Part shown: in pieces, positions 1 to 13,500 of the stretch | Numbering within the stretch: position 1 is the stretch's first letter | Layout: the number at the start of each line of letters is the position of its first letter | From: Canna indica | Lineage: Eukaryota > Streptophyta > Magnoliopsida > Zingiberales > Cannaceae | Assembly (NCBI GenBank): GCA_034359265.1 | Contig: CP136891.1 | Location: 58,752,001-58,816,000 of the forward strand | Length of the DNA: 64,000 nucleotides | Reading direction: 5' to 3' | Notes under the pieces: generated by a model | Database searches by the model: none | Told to the model about the DNA's origin: nothing | What the model saw: only the letters and a program-made list of their open reading frames with translations | Position numbers and translations under genes: made by a program

Positions 1-361
1 AAATACCGCCCATACCAGGCGGTATTTGATATCAAACCGGGCGATATCGCCCGGTATGACGCAACGGCTCTTTTTAAGAGCCGGGTTGCTACAGTACCTG
101 ACAACACCCCAAACGGCTATATAGCCGTTTGAGGTCGGATTTAATGCTGTTTGGGATCTTTATAAAGACCCCAAACAATTATGTGTTATTGGAGTTATTT
201 TTAACAGCAGAAACAAAAAAAACAATTGTTTTTTTCACTGGCTGGTATGCCTTTTTCGTACCGGCCCATACCGTGTGTCGGTACGGTACGGTGCGGTGGC
301 AGTACATACTGGTATCGGTCACTGACCGAGATCGGTACCGATACCAGTATTTTAAACCATG
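1..361. repeat. Terminal-inverted-repeat element, copy A (left end cut by window)
   Basis: The first 60 bases contain two near-perfect palindromes (aaataccgcc...ggcggtattt and ccgggcgatatcgcccgg). They are followed by an A+T-rich middle and an end reading cggtaccgataccagtattttaaaccatg. The same blocks, in the same order, form the element at 12039-12716, whose inverted ends and target duplication are visible. This is therefore a second copy, with its left terminus outside the window. It is non-coding; the reading frame crossing it is spurious. Confidence 0.6.
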
Positions 362-374
362 TATTGGACCTTGT

Positions 375-583
375 TTGAGAAGTTTGTGTATTTTTTTCCA
401 TCATTTATTAGTAAGTTTTGTGTGTTTAGAGCTTAAAACTATGTTTTGGAGCTTACACTTAAAAAAATTGAAAAAAATCTCGAGACAAGCAGCTACAAGC
501 CTATTTGTACCGGACCATATCGTGTGTCATCGATACGTACCGGACTGTACCGAGTGTCGGTACAGATATCAGTAGATACTGGC
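375..583. repeat. Related element tail, copy A2 (fragment)
   Basis: This stretch repeats the distal blocks of the same family: a ttccatcattt block, an 'agagctt...ttttggagc' block, and a run of gtgtcggtac/gtaccggac motifs. Close equivalents occur at 14290-14500. It is probably a longer family member or a truncated second copy abutting copy A. Its ends are not clear. Confidence 0.35.
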
Positions 584-1681
584 CAAACACTAAGATTTTA
601 GTCTCTCATTGGCATGAGATTTTAATTCATGGTGCTTAGTTGGCTGGATCCATGCAATTCTCTCATGATGGACATATGAGCACAATACATGCAAAAAATA
701 ATTTGCTTTTCTTTTTCTTCCATCTCTATGGACTTATGCCAGAGAAGCCTTAACTAAGTGTTATTACTAACATAATAATATTATGATTTATTTTTAAATG
801 TAATAATATATTTTATATACTAAATAATATAGAATATGTTGAAAATTATTTAATAACTAGTTTCTAGTGCCCTAAATCGAACCCATCATAGTATTATGCT
901 AATTAGGGTATGCTCCATTGTTGTTCTTCAAACGACCCATCATAGATTATGCTTGTGGGCCAAAAACCCTAAGTTCAACACAACATTCAAAATGCACCAT
1001 ACTGGGCCGGGCACAACATGATTGCATATAAACCAAGCTAGGCGCATCTCCAATCTTGCTGAGTTTGTGTTGCCGATGGGTGTCGTCTTGACTCGTTTAC
1101 TTTGCTCCTCCTATCATTTGATTACAAATATAAGATCTAATACAACTTGGTTTACAATATAATATGGGCAACCCAACCTGCTCAACCTCCTGCTGCATAG
1201 GAATGTTGACCTATTAGTTTATTTTGATCTTATGTCAATTATGAAAAGACATGTACATCTTGTTTTAACTTGTGAGGAAGTAAAAGAAAGGGCTCTAATG
1301 ATTAACCACATCTCCCCAATGTATAAATAGGTCGAGAATAAATAGGTAGGACATGAAATAACAAAGCTAAACCAACATGTAAGGACACATTCCTGAAAGC
1401 TAAATGTATTAACCCTATTAATAATCTCAACATCCTCCTAAACCGAAGATGGCTTAGGAACTTAAACCATTTGAGATTGGAAAAACAATACGGAAAAAGT
1501 TAATAAACCATTTGAGTTTGGAAACAATATATTGAAAAAGATAAATTGTCGACCTCTAAACAAGTTTGGTGTGATAATGAGGCATCATGTGTGTTGAAGA
1601 TGTCTAAGGAGAAATAATGAAGATACATATTAGTACCTAATTTTATACATATTAGTACCTAATTTTATACTAAAGGATGAA
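584..1681. other. Intergenic A+T-rich spacer
   Basis: I see no gene or RNA. The only structure is a perfect 22-bp tandem duplication at 1625-1668 (acatattagtacctaatttt plus two bases, twice). The 5' end and promoter of the MORC-type gene may lie here, but I could not identify a first exon or a convincing TATA box. Confidence 0.5.
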
Positions 1682-1829
1682 TCCCAGTGCACTAGGCTGT
1701 TGCCAATGATGGGTTTAAGGAAGGTCATTGTAAATGACCTTACCCTTACACGGCTAAGAGGTTGTATTTGGGATGGAACCCTTGTCTCCTTGGTTGCAAT
1801 GAAGCAACTTTACCATTGCACCAAGCTTG
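1682..1829 (-). mobile_element. Au-type SINE (tRNA-derived), degenerate
   Basis: Read on the minus strand it begins ttggtgcaatggtaaag (box A region, TGGTGCAATGG). It continues with a degenerate box B (ggttccatccc, where the family has ggttcgagtcc), then aacctctta, gggtaaggtc, 'gacccttc'-like sequence, and ends in a cctagtgcactggg block. This order matches the plant Au SINE as I know it. The tRNA-like head lies at the right (1829) and the tail at the left. No clear target duplication is visible, so it is an old insertion. It sits about 100 bp before the first recognisable exon of the MORC-type gene. Confidence 0.75.
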
Positions 1830-1936
1830 CTATAGTACTTAACTAATACTAAATATTATTTTATGCTCTTAATTCTTTTTTATTTTTTTGGTGTGAATAG
1901 CTTGAATAATTTATATTTCACTTATCGATTTGACAG

Positions 1937-2484
1937 ACCTAATCGTTGGTCTATTACCGAGTTTAGACCAAGCCAATTATGTCAGCAGTTAGCACTGCCT
2001 CAATGCATGATGCACCCAGAACCAGAAAATTCTCATCAGAGAAAAGAATGGAAAACCTTCTTGCATTTTCTTTCCAAGTATAAGAAGGTAAGTCTTGAAT
2101 TTCAATTGTGATGTTTTGCAAATCTATTGATGTTATTTTGTGTGATTTAGCTTAAAAGATCTCTAAATGGGTTTTTGTGAAGGTTGCAACTGTAAACTGT
2201 GGGGATTTTCATTTTTATTTACTTGCTTCAGAGGACTTCCCAAAATCTACGCATGTTGTTGTCATGTACGAGATGCAAATGCCACCCCCAGAAAGTTGCA
2301 AGAAGACGAATATTACATCAGGTAGGAGAATTTCTTGACAATATGTTAGTACTATTTGTTGTTTCATTGGCAATAAAAAACTGTCATCAGTGCATAGTTT
2401 TATAACTCGAACAAGAGTGGTTGGGCCAATTGGAAAAATGGAATCCAAATCAATAGTTGGATGGATCCAGAAGAGGATGATCTG
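1937..2484 (+). other. N-terminal exons of the MORC-type gene, unassigned (SPOC-like?) domain
   Basis: Three blocks look coding. The first encodes FRPSQLCQQLALPQCMMHP, then KEWKTFLHFLSKYKK, and ends at gtaagt. The second encodes VATVNCGDFHFYLLASEDF and VVVMYEMQMPPP, and ends at gtagga. The third (2398-2484) encodes a Trp-rich segment (SGWANWKNGIQINSWMDPEE). The pattern 'FL-x-FL-x-K ... V-x-x-x-x-DFHFYLL' is reminiscent of the C-terminal half of SPOC domains as in FPA, but this is only a resemblance. Block 2 ends in phase 1 while block 3 needs phase 0. Either one base was lost or gained, or the splice is unusual. Confidence 0.5.
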
Positions 2485-5400
2485 GTGAGCAGTTGACCAG
2501 ATTGAGTTTTTACAATATTGCAAGAAATGACGATTCTATGAATCAGTCCAGCTCAAGTTAAACTAAATTTGGCTATTTTAATTTTTGTCCAAATTTAATT
2601 TAATGAAAATTTCAATTATATACCCAAACTCAAGTTTAATTCAAATCAGTTCAACTCGAGCTGACTGCTGAGCTTGAGTTAATTTAGTTCAATTGATGTG
2701 CTTAAACTTGTTCAATTGGTACTTGTTTATATTAAAACTGAAGACCTTATATAAAGACTAGGACATTATTATTTGAAATTACCAAATTTTGGGGTATTCT
2801 TATCTATAAGTGCCATGAAATCCATTCTGATTCTTCTTATGCAGATGAAAGCGCCATGAAAAATTTAACTGGGAAATTCTGCCAAAAAGTAAATGGCATT
2901 CCAAAACCACCATTTCCTTCCAAAAGAGTCTCGGACTATGAAGATCATAATAATTGTCAATTGGGGGAAGAGGTTGCGGACAATGTGTGTTCCACTTCCC
3001 TGGGAATGCACAGTTTACACAGAGAGAAGGGCACATGCCACACAATGGATGACTGTCGTACATCAAGATTTCACAGATCATCTTTTGAACGTTCTACTAA
3101 CACTTCTTATCCATTATCAAATGTTGATGTCCTCCCCAAAAATTTTGTGAGAACAGATCCAAGCTACTTGAGAACACTCGGTCAAACTCATGCAGGATGG
3201 ATTTTCGGAGCAATTGCTGAGCTTGTTGACAACTCAAGGGATGCTAATGCAATAAGGTAATTGACATTTCCTTGTCATAGGTATTGTATCACACCTGCTA
3301 ACTTTCATTTATCTTCATTACTTCTTTTTAGGTACCATAGGCAAGTTACGCATTTTTGTTCGCATATCAGTATATCACACATTCTTTATAATTCCCTATT
3401 GCTTTTGCATAATTGTGTTATTATTTTTGCTATGTAATGGAAACACATTTACAGATCTACCAGCTATCTGATATTTGAATTATAAGTTTGTTAATTGATT
3501 CTTCCTTTTCAGATTACTAAGGATATTGCTTTCTCTACAGTTCTCTTGGTTTGTTAACCATACATTTGTAATATGAATGCTTTGCATAAAATTTCTTATT
3601 TGCATTGCGTATGGTGTGTTTACTAAACATTGCCATTCACTGAATATTTCATACAACTCACGAATCCCATAAATCATGATCCACAATACATCTTTATTAT
3701 AAAAGTTTCTTACATTTGTTATGTGTATTTTTCTTATTTTGTCTTGCTATATGAAGCTTGTGCTCTTTTTGTGCAGTTTCTCTTTACAAGATATAGGGTA
3801 AAAAGTTTGTTGTATTATTTAGAAGTATTAATATATTTTTTGAAATTGTTTAAAGATCTACCTTAGTATATTAATTTCTTCCAATTTGCAGGTTGGACTT
3901 GTTTGTGGAATGTCTGTACTTTAAGAAAGCGGGGAAAAAGGTGCCTGTTTTATCAGTTGTGGATAATGGACATGGTATGTCTCATAATGAGATAATGAGA
4001 ATGCTTTCCTTTGGCCACAAGCAACCAGAAGAAGATCAAGATAAAATAGGAAGGTTTGGCATTGGATTTAAGGTAGATATGTCAATTTCTCTGTTGTGAA
4101 CTTCCATGAACTGTTTTCAAAAGCATTGTTTTTCAGTTGGATAATTGACACGGTATTGCTCGTATTGAGATCATGATAATGCTTTCCTTTGACCATAATT
4201 AACAAGAAGAAGATCAAGAGAAGATATAATGCTTTTGTGACATATCTCCGGCTCTTTCATTTTGTGTTAATGGGTAATTGGATATAGTTGTAATACGACA
4301 AACATCCAATGTATTTCTGGGATTTGTTTCAATTGGTTCCTGTGGTTAAGGACATATCTGGAACCTTACTTTTGGTAACCTCTTCCAAATATACCTAAAA
4401 TCATAATGATTATTTATTTTTGCCTTAGACCATTCATGTGCCACCTGCTGCAAAATAATTATTATTATAATTTTATTTTATTGATAGAAAATAGTTTCTC
4501 AATATTGCCCTTTGGTTGGATTTTCATGATGCAAGACGAGAAGCAGGCATCACATTTAGTTGTATCACGTTTAGTTGTTTTATTTTATGCATAGTGCTAA
4601 TCTTTTAGTAGTTTTATAAGTGGTAAACAACTAAACAGGCCACCTTTGACATATCACTTCAGTTGACATCTCTAGATTCAACCTTTGTTGCCTGTAGATT
4701 CTTCCTTCTAATTTTGATTGTTTTACTTGTTTACAATTAATTTGGCGCGCTTCAGAACCAATAGCTTGTCTATACTAAGCAAGGTCGTGTTCTATCTTAT
4801 GCCGTTCCACTAATGATTTAAGAGAAACTTCAATTCACGTTTTATTTGTAAACCATAGCTCTTCTTATATAGGTATAGGCGAATATAATGAGCCTAGGGA
4901 ATGGTGAAACATAAAGTATATGAATGTCAGTGTGAACATTCTAATCCACTTATTCTGACACTCCTCAAGCTGGGTGTAGTTATAAGTCATCTCTAGCTTG
5001 TTACATAAAATGGAAAATTGGATGTTCCCATGGCTTTAGTGAAGATATTAGCAAGTTGGTTATCTAAAGCCACATATGGAGTCACAATCTTTTCATAAAT
5101 CACATCTGGAATAAAGTGACAATCCACCTCTATATGCTTAGTTTGCTCATGGAAGACAGGTTACTAGCAATATATGGCAGCCTTGTTTTCTTGATACCAT
5201 TGGGTCTAAGTGAGTTATGTCAAGCTCGAACTCAGCTTCAGCACTTTACTTAGCTACCACATATGCTTTTCGTTTTCTAAGTCACTAGGTTTTCCTCCCA
5301 CAGAAGGCCACAAGTCAGAAGTGGTTCTTCAATCTTCTGCACACCCAAAATAGGCAACAATAGATGTGCCTCAATATCTAAGTTTCCTGACCTTTTATAT

Positions 5401-7524
5401 AAGAGGCCTTTTCCAAGAGACCTTTTAATGTATCTCAAAATTCTCAACATGGCTTCTTAATTACATTGTTTTAGAGTCTGTGTATTACTGTATTGGCTCA
5501 CCACACCAATGGCGACCGAAATATTCGGTTGAGTGAAAGTTAAATAGATCAATTTCCCAATCAACCGTTGGTATCTGGATACATCTTCATAGGCTTCATT
5601 ACTATCACAGAATGAGTTAGTGTCAGTAGGAGTTTCAACTGGTTTATAACCCAACAATCTAGTTACTTTAAGAAGGACAATAACATATTATCTTTCAGAG
5701 AAGAACTCCTTTGGACTATGCACCATCTCAATACCAAAAAAATAATGAGGTTGGCCCAAGTCCTTGGTGATTTATTCTCTAACTGTTACTTCACTTGTAA
5801 CAAACTATCATGATCGCTCCTGATCAACAGTGTCATCAACATAATCTGCAATTATCACTATACCATAAGTGGTGTGCCTCACAAAAATGGAGTGGTCTAT
5901 GGTACTCCCTAGAAGGCCAACTTCTTCAACAACACCATAGATCATATTGGGTTCGAGGTTGTTGAGCATCCAAGTGAGAACAACATAATCAAATTCTTGC
6001 CATTTGAAATAGGAGGTGTCCTCGTCTGGTAGAGAGTTGGTGAGATGGGGCGATCTTGTCAGCTTGCCATGAGAACCCACAAGAAATGGGAACATGCGCG
6101 ATCAGATGAGGTAGTTTGTACCATTGAGTTTTATGGGGTTATCAATGTTGAAGGAGCACCAATCTTTCGAGGAACGGAGGGCATTACAAACAAGAGGGGA
6201 AGTCACAGAGATAAAGATAAGATCTCTAGTGTATAGATCAACATAAAATTTTTTTAGTGGAGAACGAGAGGGAAGGAGAAGCGTAATGTTTTGTATGTAG
6301 CAGGTTGAGGACGGTGAAATAAGGGAGAGAAGATAGAGGCTACTGGTGGATGAGAAGTAGGGTTAGGGGCTTAAGATGGCATAACTAGTGGAAGAGGAGA
6401 TAGGCAATGGTGGCTAGGGTTAGGTGACTTGCTCTGATGTCATGATATCGCTCTTAGAAGAATCCCCTGATCCATGCTTTATCCATAAACCATAACTCCT
6501 TGTATAGGCCATACCTCTCCTTATATAGGGAGAGAGGAAAATACATACAATATACCAACAATGTGAACACTAGTTTAAACATGACTAATCGCTTATTCTA
6601 AGAACATTGATGATTAAGATTTTGTCTCCATGGACTTGTTTCAGGGAGATTTTCCTGAAGGGTCTTTCCCATAATTTGATGTTAATAGTGCATCCTTATT
6701 TTATGATCTCACTGCAGCACCAACATGCATGTGATTTTTTTTGCTCTATGAACTTTTTTTTTTGGAAAAATGTAAATTTTCTAAAGGTCCTTGCTCATGT
6801 TTTAATGTTAATGATACATTTTAGCATATTCTGTTCCATTTGTATTTCATCAGTAAATCAATATGCAGACTGGAGCTATGAAACTTGGCAGAGATGTCCT
6901 GGTTCTCACTCAAACGTCCACGTCGAGATCTGTTGCCTTATTATCTCAATCATACAATGCAAACAAAGAAGTAAGATATTCTGATTGCTTTAAGGTTACT
7001 ATTCAATATTCTCGTTCTTTACTTTTCTTATAATTAATGGAACATGTTTTCTTCTAGATCCTTGAGGTTCCAATAGTTACGTATTCTAAACAAGGGAGCT
7101 TTATGGAAGTTGATTTTAGCATCCAGTCTGAAGAATGTGTTGTCTCCAACTTCAGTGCAGTGAAGGAGTTCTCTCCATTCAATGAGTATTTCATTGGTGA
7201 GAAATTTTCATTATTTGGTGAAACTGGAACAGGAACACAGGTTTACATATGGAATTTAGATGAATGGGGTTCCAATTATAGTTTGGAGTGGATTGATGTA
7301 AATAGTTCTGATAATACACAGCAAAGTCAAGGTGACATATTGATTCGTTCTCGGAGAGTAAGATCCCGTCCAGGGCAGTTAAGCCAAAAGGTATCAGACC
7401 TTTTTGAAATAAAGATTTTCTCTAACTTGCAGATTCATATTTTTGTTACCAAGCAATGTGCAGATTTCACTAATTTAACTGCATGTATGCACTATGGTAG
7501 TTTGTGAGCGAGTATGCATGACGG

Positions 7525-7571
<47 letters not shown>

Positions 7572-10500
7572 TAGTAGCAGTTTATATTTTCATTTCATTG
7601 AACATTTCCTTTGGCTCTTTCTATTCTTTATGTATATTTTGGATTTGTAGGTACCTTTGGATTATTCGCTACAATCCTATTTGGAAGTTATATTTTTAAA
7701 TCCACGAATGCAGATTTATGTTCAAGGATCATTGGTAACCATTTGAATATCTAGTTACAAGTTTCTTAGCATGCACTTGCTCATGGCTTTACTCTTTTTA
7801 CATTAAACTACTATTCCAGGTTAAAAGCCGACCATTAGCAAAATGCCTAAATAAGACTGTTCGGGTGTCTGGTGAAATCATGGGCAGAGGTATCCAACTT
7901 ACACTTGGAAGGAGTAAGGTCGAATGGGAAAGAATGAACTGTGGAATATTTTTGTATTGGCATGGAAGACTGATAGAGGTGATATCTTTCTCTTATATAA
8001 TTAAATTTTATTGCCTTTTTGTTATGAAGCTAATTCTTTACTTTACATTTAACCTCAAGCATGGAAAAGTGTGAGAAGAAAAGAACTGCGGCACTGAAAT
8101 AACCACTGTTCTTGTTGCTAAATTGTGATAAGATTCTATGTGTGCTCGAGCAAGTTGGAACATAGAAAAGGGACATGGAATTTCTAGACTGCTATTTAAT
8201 ATTTATTTTCCAGTAGCACATGTGGGTCATTTTTTGAATGGTTTTATAGCTTTGATGTGACATTTTCAATTGGTTTTATTGTTTTTGGTTTTTCCGTTTA
8301 TTTCTCTCTACGATTCAAAGAGTATACAGTATTATCCTACATTTTTATTATGTTATTGTTGACTGGAGAGGAATTCTACTCATTCATGCTACAGGCTTAT
8401 AAGCGAGTTGGCGGGCAGGTTCACAATGCAGACATGGGACGCGGAGTTATAGGGGTTATAGATGTTACAAGTATAATGGTATGGATTTATGCTAATATGA
8501 TTATTATTTGATCAACTTCTCTAACTACTACTTTTAGAAGCTAGCAAATGTTATCTATTCTTGCTACATGGTGTTTTGGCATCTTAATCAGATTGTTAAC
8601 AATGAATTCTCTCTGTGTGCTATGCAGGATAGTGGTCCTGATGGTGTTTTAGTACTTAATAACAAACAAGGTTTTCAAGACTCTGAAGTATATGCTAAAT
8701 TGGAACATTGGCTGGGAGCCAAAGCAGATGAATACTGGGATAACAATTTCGATAATATTGATGTGGTATTTCTCAGGATTTTTTTTGAATTTATTTTGTT
8801 TTATTGAATTACTTCTGGTTATTAACTTCTCAACTGCTTGAAGGAAAAAATTGATTCTTAGGATAGTATGCTGAGCTTGAAGGAAAAATTCGATTCTTAG
8901 GATAGTATGCTGAACTTATTGAAAGAGTAACGTTTCCAAGTTTTTTACATTCATAAAGATCAAATTATTGATTATGTACTAAATCTGATAAAGTGTTTTT
9001 GGTGAAAATCAAGGCAGATGTTAGAAACTGAATACTGTACTCAGCTGCTTGCACCATGTAACAATCTTATCCAATTTGTTAGTACAAGTACTAGAATGTT
9101 GGCACATATCAGGAACAGGCCTACTCTGCTCTTAGTTTAGATTGACTGAAATGCTATCTTCTTGCGGCATTCAATCAATCTATTCCACATAGTTTTGTTG
9201 ATTAGTTTCTTAATTTTCATAGGATCTTAGTTGAACTTTGTTATTTTTCATGTCTATTGGATAAACTTAAATATGTGAACGAAATACTGTTGCTTTCGTT
9301 TATCTTGGAAATTATATGCTGACTAGGTGTTCAATCTGTTCAATCACAGCATTTTGAATTGAACTGTTTTTTTTTCTAAAAATTTATAATTTAGAACCAA
9401 ATTGAAGTTCTTTCCAAATTGAGCTGAACTGAATTGAAAATATCTCTTTGGTTTGATTTTGTTCAAGTTTGGTGGATCAAACAAAAAATATCTCATTTGC
9501 AATAGCATAACGCCGAAGTGGATCCAGGTTTAATTTGTTGTTTTTGACACTGACCAGAATAGAACCAAATTCAACTTCCAAATGAAAAAATGGAACCTTA
9601 CTAAGATTTTTGGTTTGAAAAAACAATGTGCTCCTAGTCTCCAATAATTCCATTATTGGAGACTGTATAACTGTATAACAGTCTACCAAGCATCTAGTTA
9701 TAATATGCTCTTTAATGGCGCATTACACTCAATTGGCCTTTATTTTTTGACTACTAACCTTTTTGCTAGTATGGGAGTAAGGCTTAGTTGTTGTTGAACC
9801 TTCTTGCTCAACTTCTTAATCATGTCAATTCCTTATGTCAAACTTTCATCATTTGTATTGATTTCTTCTCTGTAATTCTGAATACTTCTTTACTCTTCTA
9901 ACTAAATCAAATTAGGCATTTATAATTTTATATGAAATGGATGAATTATATATTCATTTGTCAGTGTCATATGAAGCAGTGAAGTTAGGAAACAACAGAA
10001 AAACCAGATCATTTATGTCAAGTGAGAATTAATGGTGCAACTTATTTTTTCCCCTTGTTTTAATGATATTCTGTTGCTCCAGAAAAAAAGGGATGATCGC
10101 TATAATCCTGATCATGAATGGGTTCAATGCAACAAATGCCGCAAATGGAGGATTTTGCCCACTGATTTCGACAGCAAGAGCTTGCCACCTGAGTGGTTTG
10201 TGTCTTATTCCTTTTTGCTTGCATATAATTTATAGATGATACTGCACCAATCAAAATGGTTCTTCAATTCTAACTAATCATTCATAGTTCAAGCAAAAGT
10301 GGGGAGTGTCTTACGAAGTCTCCATCCAATAATTAGTTTAGAGAAATTCCATCTATGCCCATTTGTCTTTTCTAATAGAGATCGTTTAGCTACTCACAAA
10401 GGAGCAGCCTCTCTGCTAGTAATGCTTGCCTCCCTTGTAAAGTATAACTGAATTTATTGTTTCATTTAGGGAGTGTTTGATTCGTGAAATATAAGATCCT

Positions 10501-13500
10501 CTTATGAAATTACATTTTGAATAATGTGATTCGCATTAATTAAATTGCCCAAGTATGTAGACTAACATGCTTGGTTCAGTGTAATTAGATTGCTAGGTAT
10601 CTAAGATTACCATGTAATTAAATTGCTCAAGTGAATTACCTCCAGGGATTTTATAATTGGCTAGAATTTTTTTGGGTGTTCCAATGTCTGTTTCTCAACC
10701 TTCTCTGTTAGTTAACCTGACAATTTTTACTTCTGGTTTCTGTTTTGTGGTGTACTGTGGCTCATTTTTCTAACTACTGAGATGTTTCAGTCACAAGTGC
10801 TGTCAATAGTATGATATAATTCAATGTGGCTTTTAAGGTGGTTTCAATTATATCCACATGTTGGTATTTATTTCATATTCCCTGCTTCTAACTTGAGCTC
10901 AAAACTATCTAGTGGCTGGGGATCTTTCATTACATTTGGCTTATATATGAGAGTATTCATTAAACATTTATAGCTGAAAATATGTATCATATCAGCTTAT
11001 ATATTACCTTTTCCTTTTTGGTACAGTTTGAATAAATAGAAATATATAATTTTTTCCGAGACTTATGCAAATTCTTATGATTATATGGTGAAAATGGCAT
11101 TGTTTGAGGAAATAAGTTCAGTTCATATTGTTAAGAATATAAAATGTGTTGATTGGACTTTTTCCTAATAGCTTAAGCATTTGAGAAAGATTACCCAATC
11201 AATTTAAACATGTTATCAGTAGGTCCAAAGTACAGTCAATAGTTATAAAAATTACCCCTAGTTATATTAAGTTGTGCATGTGTTTGAGTTGGGGAAATCT
11301 TAGTGAGTATACTCCAAGTTTGCTCACCAACATATGAGGAGTGTTTAAAATATAAAATGTATTGATTGGGCTTGTTCCTAACAACTTAAGGTTTTTTTGG
11401 GAATGATGGTCACCCAATCAATTTAATATATATCAGCTTTAACTTGCCAAATTGCAACTGTCATTTTCTTGCTCTGGCCATTACATGATTATGTGCTTCA
11501 GTGCTTGCATGTCTATCTCTTGTCATATTTCATATTTATCACATGTTACTTTTCGTATTTCTTGCAACTCCTAAAGGTTCTGCTTCATGCCACCATTCAA
11601 TGGAAAATGCCAATCTCTTGAAGAACAAGTTGAACAAGGAGTCATCACAATTAGTACCAGGCGATCTCATTATGAAGTTGGGCAAAGCAACACCGAACAT
11701 GGAGAACATTTGGCAAAGGTATAAGGAACTTGAAACAAATATTTTAAAAATTTGGGTTGCTTTTCTCACTTGTTTCACCCCTGGTGACATTATTCAGAAG
11801 AATAAGAGCTCCTTGAACCAGCACCAGTCAGAGCAATACTCAGGTGGCAGGCATCCTAAGGCCCAAAAGTTTCCTGAAGGTATATATCTTCCTAAATAGG
11901 TCTGAATGGCTGTATATCTTAAATATTTCTAGTGGTTGTTTCAGCTTGAGTAAACTTATTATTTTTACTTGTTATAAGATTATAATTATTGGAAGTTAGC
12001 TAGGTGGATCTGTTTTCATTGATTTTATATCTCCTCATCATGGTATCAAATACCGTACCGTACCGGGCGGTACAACCGGTATTTACCAGTTTTTGAAAAA
12101 ACATGTATACGAGATACCCGGTATTGGGCGATACCAGGTATCTCGGTAAATACCGCCCATACCGGGCGGTATTTGATGTCATACCAAGCGATACTGCCCG
12201 GTATGACCTAACGGCTCTTAAAAAGAGCCGTTGGGTACTGTTTGGTACTGTATTAGAGTTTTTCACAAATACAAGAGAATCATTACATTGGAGTTTATAT
12301 AGGGCGACACAGGCCCACAACCCAAAGGGCCCAAAAAATCTCCGGGGGCTTTGCCCCCATAGCCCTCGCAGGGGGCACTGCCCCCTTGACCCCTAGTGGG
12401 ACCGCCGAAGACTCTGCGTAGCGCAACATAAGAGGGTTAGGGCAAATCAATCGCCACACATCCCAACATACGGTATTGACCTTAGTCGTGTATGTCCCAA
12501 GATATGTACGAGTACGACGAACGTCATTCATCCGTATTTTAAACATTGTATTCATGTATTTGACATTTGAATATTAAATCTAAGTATTTCTTGATCAATT
12601 ATGTGTTATTGGAGTTATTTTTAACAACAAATAATAAAAAAAAGAGATCGGTACCATTACATACCGGTACCCGTAAACAACCGAGATCGGTACCGGTACT
12701 GGTATTTTAAACCATGCTCCTCATAACACTGATTTTAATGGCTTAGCTTCCTTTAATTGAAACTATGTTTTTCTCCAAATTTGCTCATTAAGGAAGAGGG
12801 ATAGGGGTAGGGAGGGGATGGAAGAAGGATAGTTGGGGAGGAGAGGGGAGGGGGGAAGTTTTTCCTTGTTTGGAAAGTTATCAATAGAGGTAAGATTTCA
12901 TGCTTATTTTACATATAAAATACAATCTCAGGACCTGTTCTTATTTTTATTAAGAAAAAAAATTCACTATCTTCATTACAGAAATATAATATGGTATTGG
13001 AACTCACCATTTTAGTTGCATTTGGTTTATTGCCTTTGGGTCCAATGGGCATTGCATAGAGATGAAGTGACACGAGAGTTTGTGTCCCTGAATGCTACTA
13101 TGGACAATTGTGCTACAAGTGTATTACACACTTGATATGTTTGACTGCCTTGTTAGCATCAAATAGTTGTATTTGCTTCATAATTAAATACCACATTTTC
13201 ATCATCACTCTTGATTTTTGTTTTATTATCCTGGTGCGTTATGTTGAACTTCTTTTCTTCTTATTAATTTTAACTGACAAGTTGTACTACTAGGCTTCAT
13301 TTGAGTTTTACCACCATTAGTAAGGGGGGTCAAGATGCGTTCAATGTGATTCCCTGTCATTATTATTTCTTTGAATGCTATGCTAAATGTTAAATGCAGA
13401 TGGCAGTGAAGATTATTCTTCACATACTGGGGATGTCATATCTCAACTTAATTGGAAGAGACCGCGAAAGGGTCAAAGAAGGAGAGTCGGACGTTCTAGC

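Larger units (their letters stand above)
4814..6606 (-). mobile_element. Degenerate Ty1/Copia retrotransposon relic in a MORC intron
   Basis: On minus the order is: LTR (6443-6606), primer-binding site for initiator Met tRNA (6431-6442, tgacatcagagc against the usual tggtatcagagc), gag-like fragment (YFKWQEFDYVVLTWMLNNLE), reverse transcriptase catalytic loop (YVDD), RT C-terminal segment (MLGYKPVETPTD ... RYQRLIGKLIYLT), RNase H end (HIEVDCHFI ... LANIFTKAMG), polypurine tract (agcttgaggag at about 4961-4971) and second LTR (4814-4960). Gag and RT lie almost next to each other, so protease, integrase and much of RT are deleted. The LTRs are recognisably alike but diverged. This is an old copy in the intron between exons 4072 and 6869. 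Confidence 0.8.

Noticed and set aside
129..575. 148-residue open frame at the window start
   Set aside because: It spans two copies of a non-coding TIR repeat and is repeated nowhere as a frame.
6607..6984. 125-residue plus-strand frame
   Set aside because: It runs through intron sequence into the MORC exon 6869-6970 in the wrong frame (the exon's GHKL frame is different).
10468..10700. Possible Tourist/PIF MITE starting at tta gggagtgtttgattcg
   Set aside because: The left end looks like a PIF terminus, but no matching inverted right end or second TTA was found within several hundred bases.
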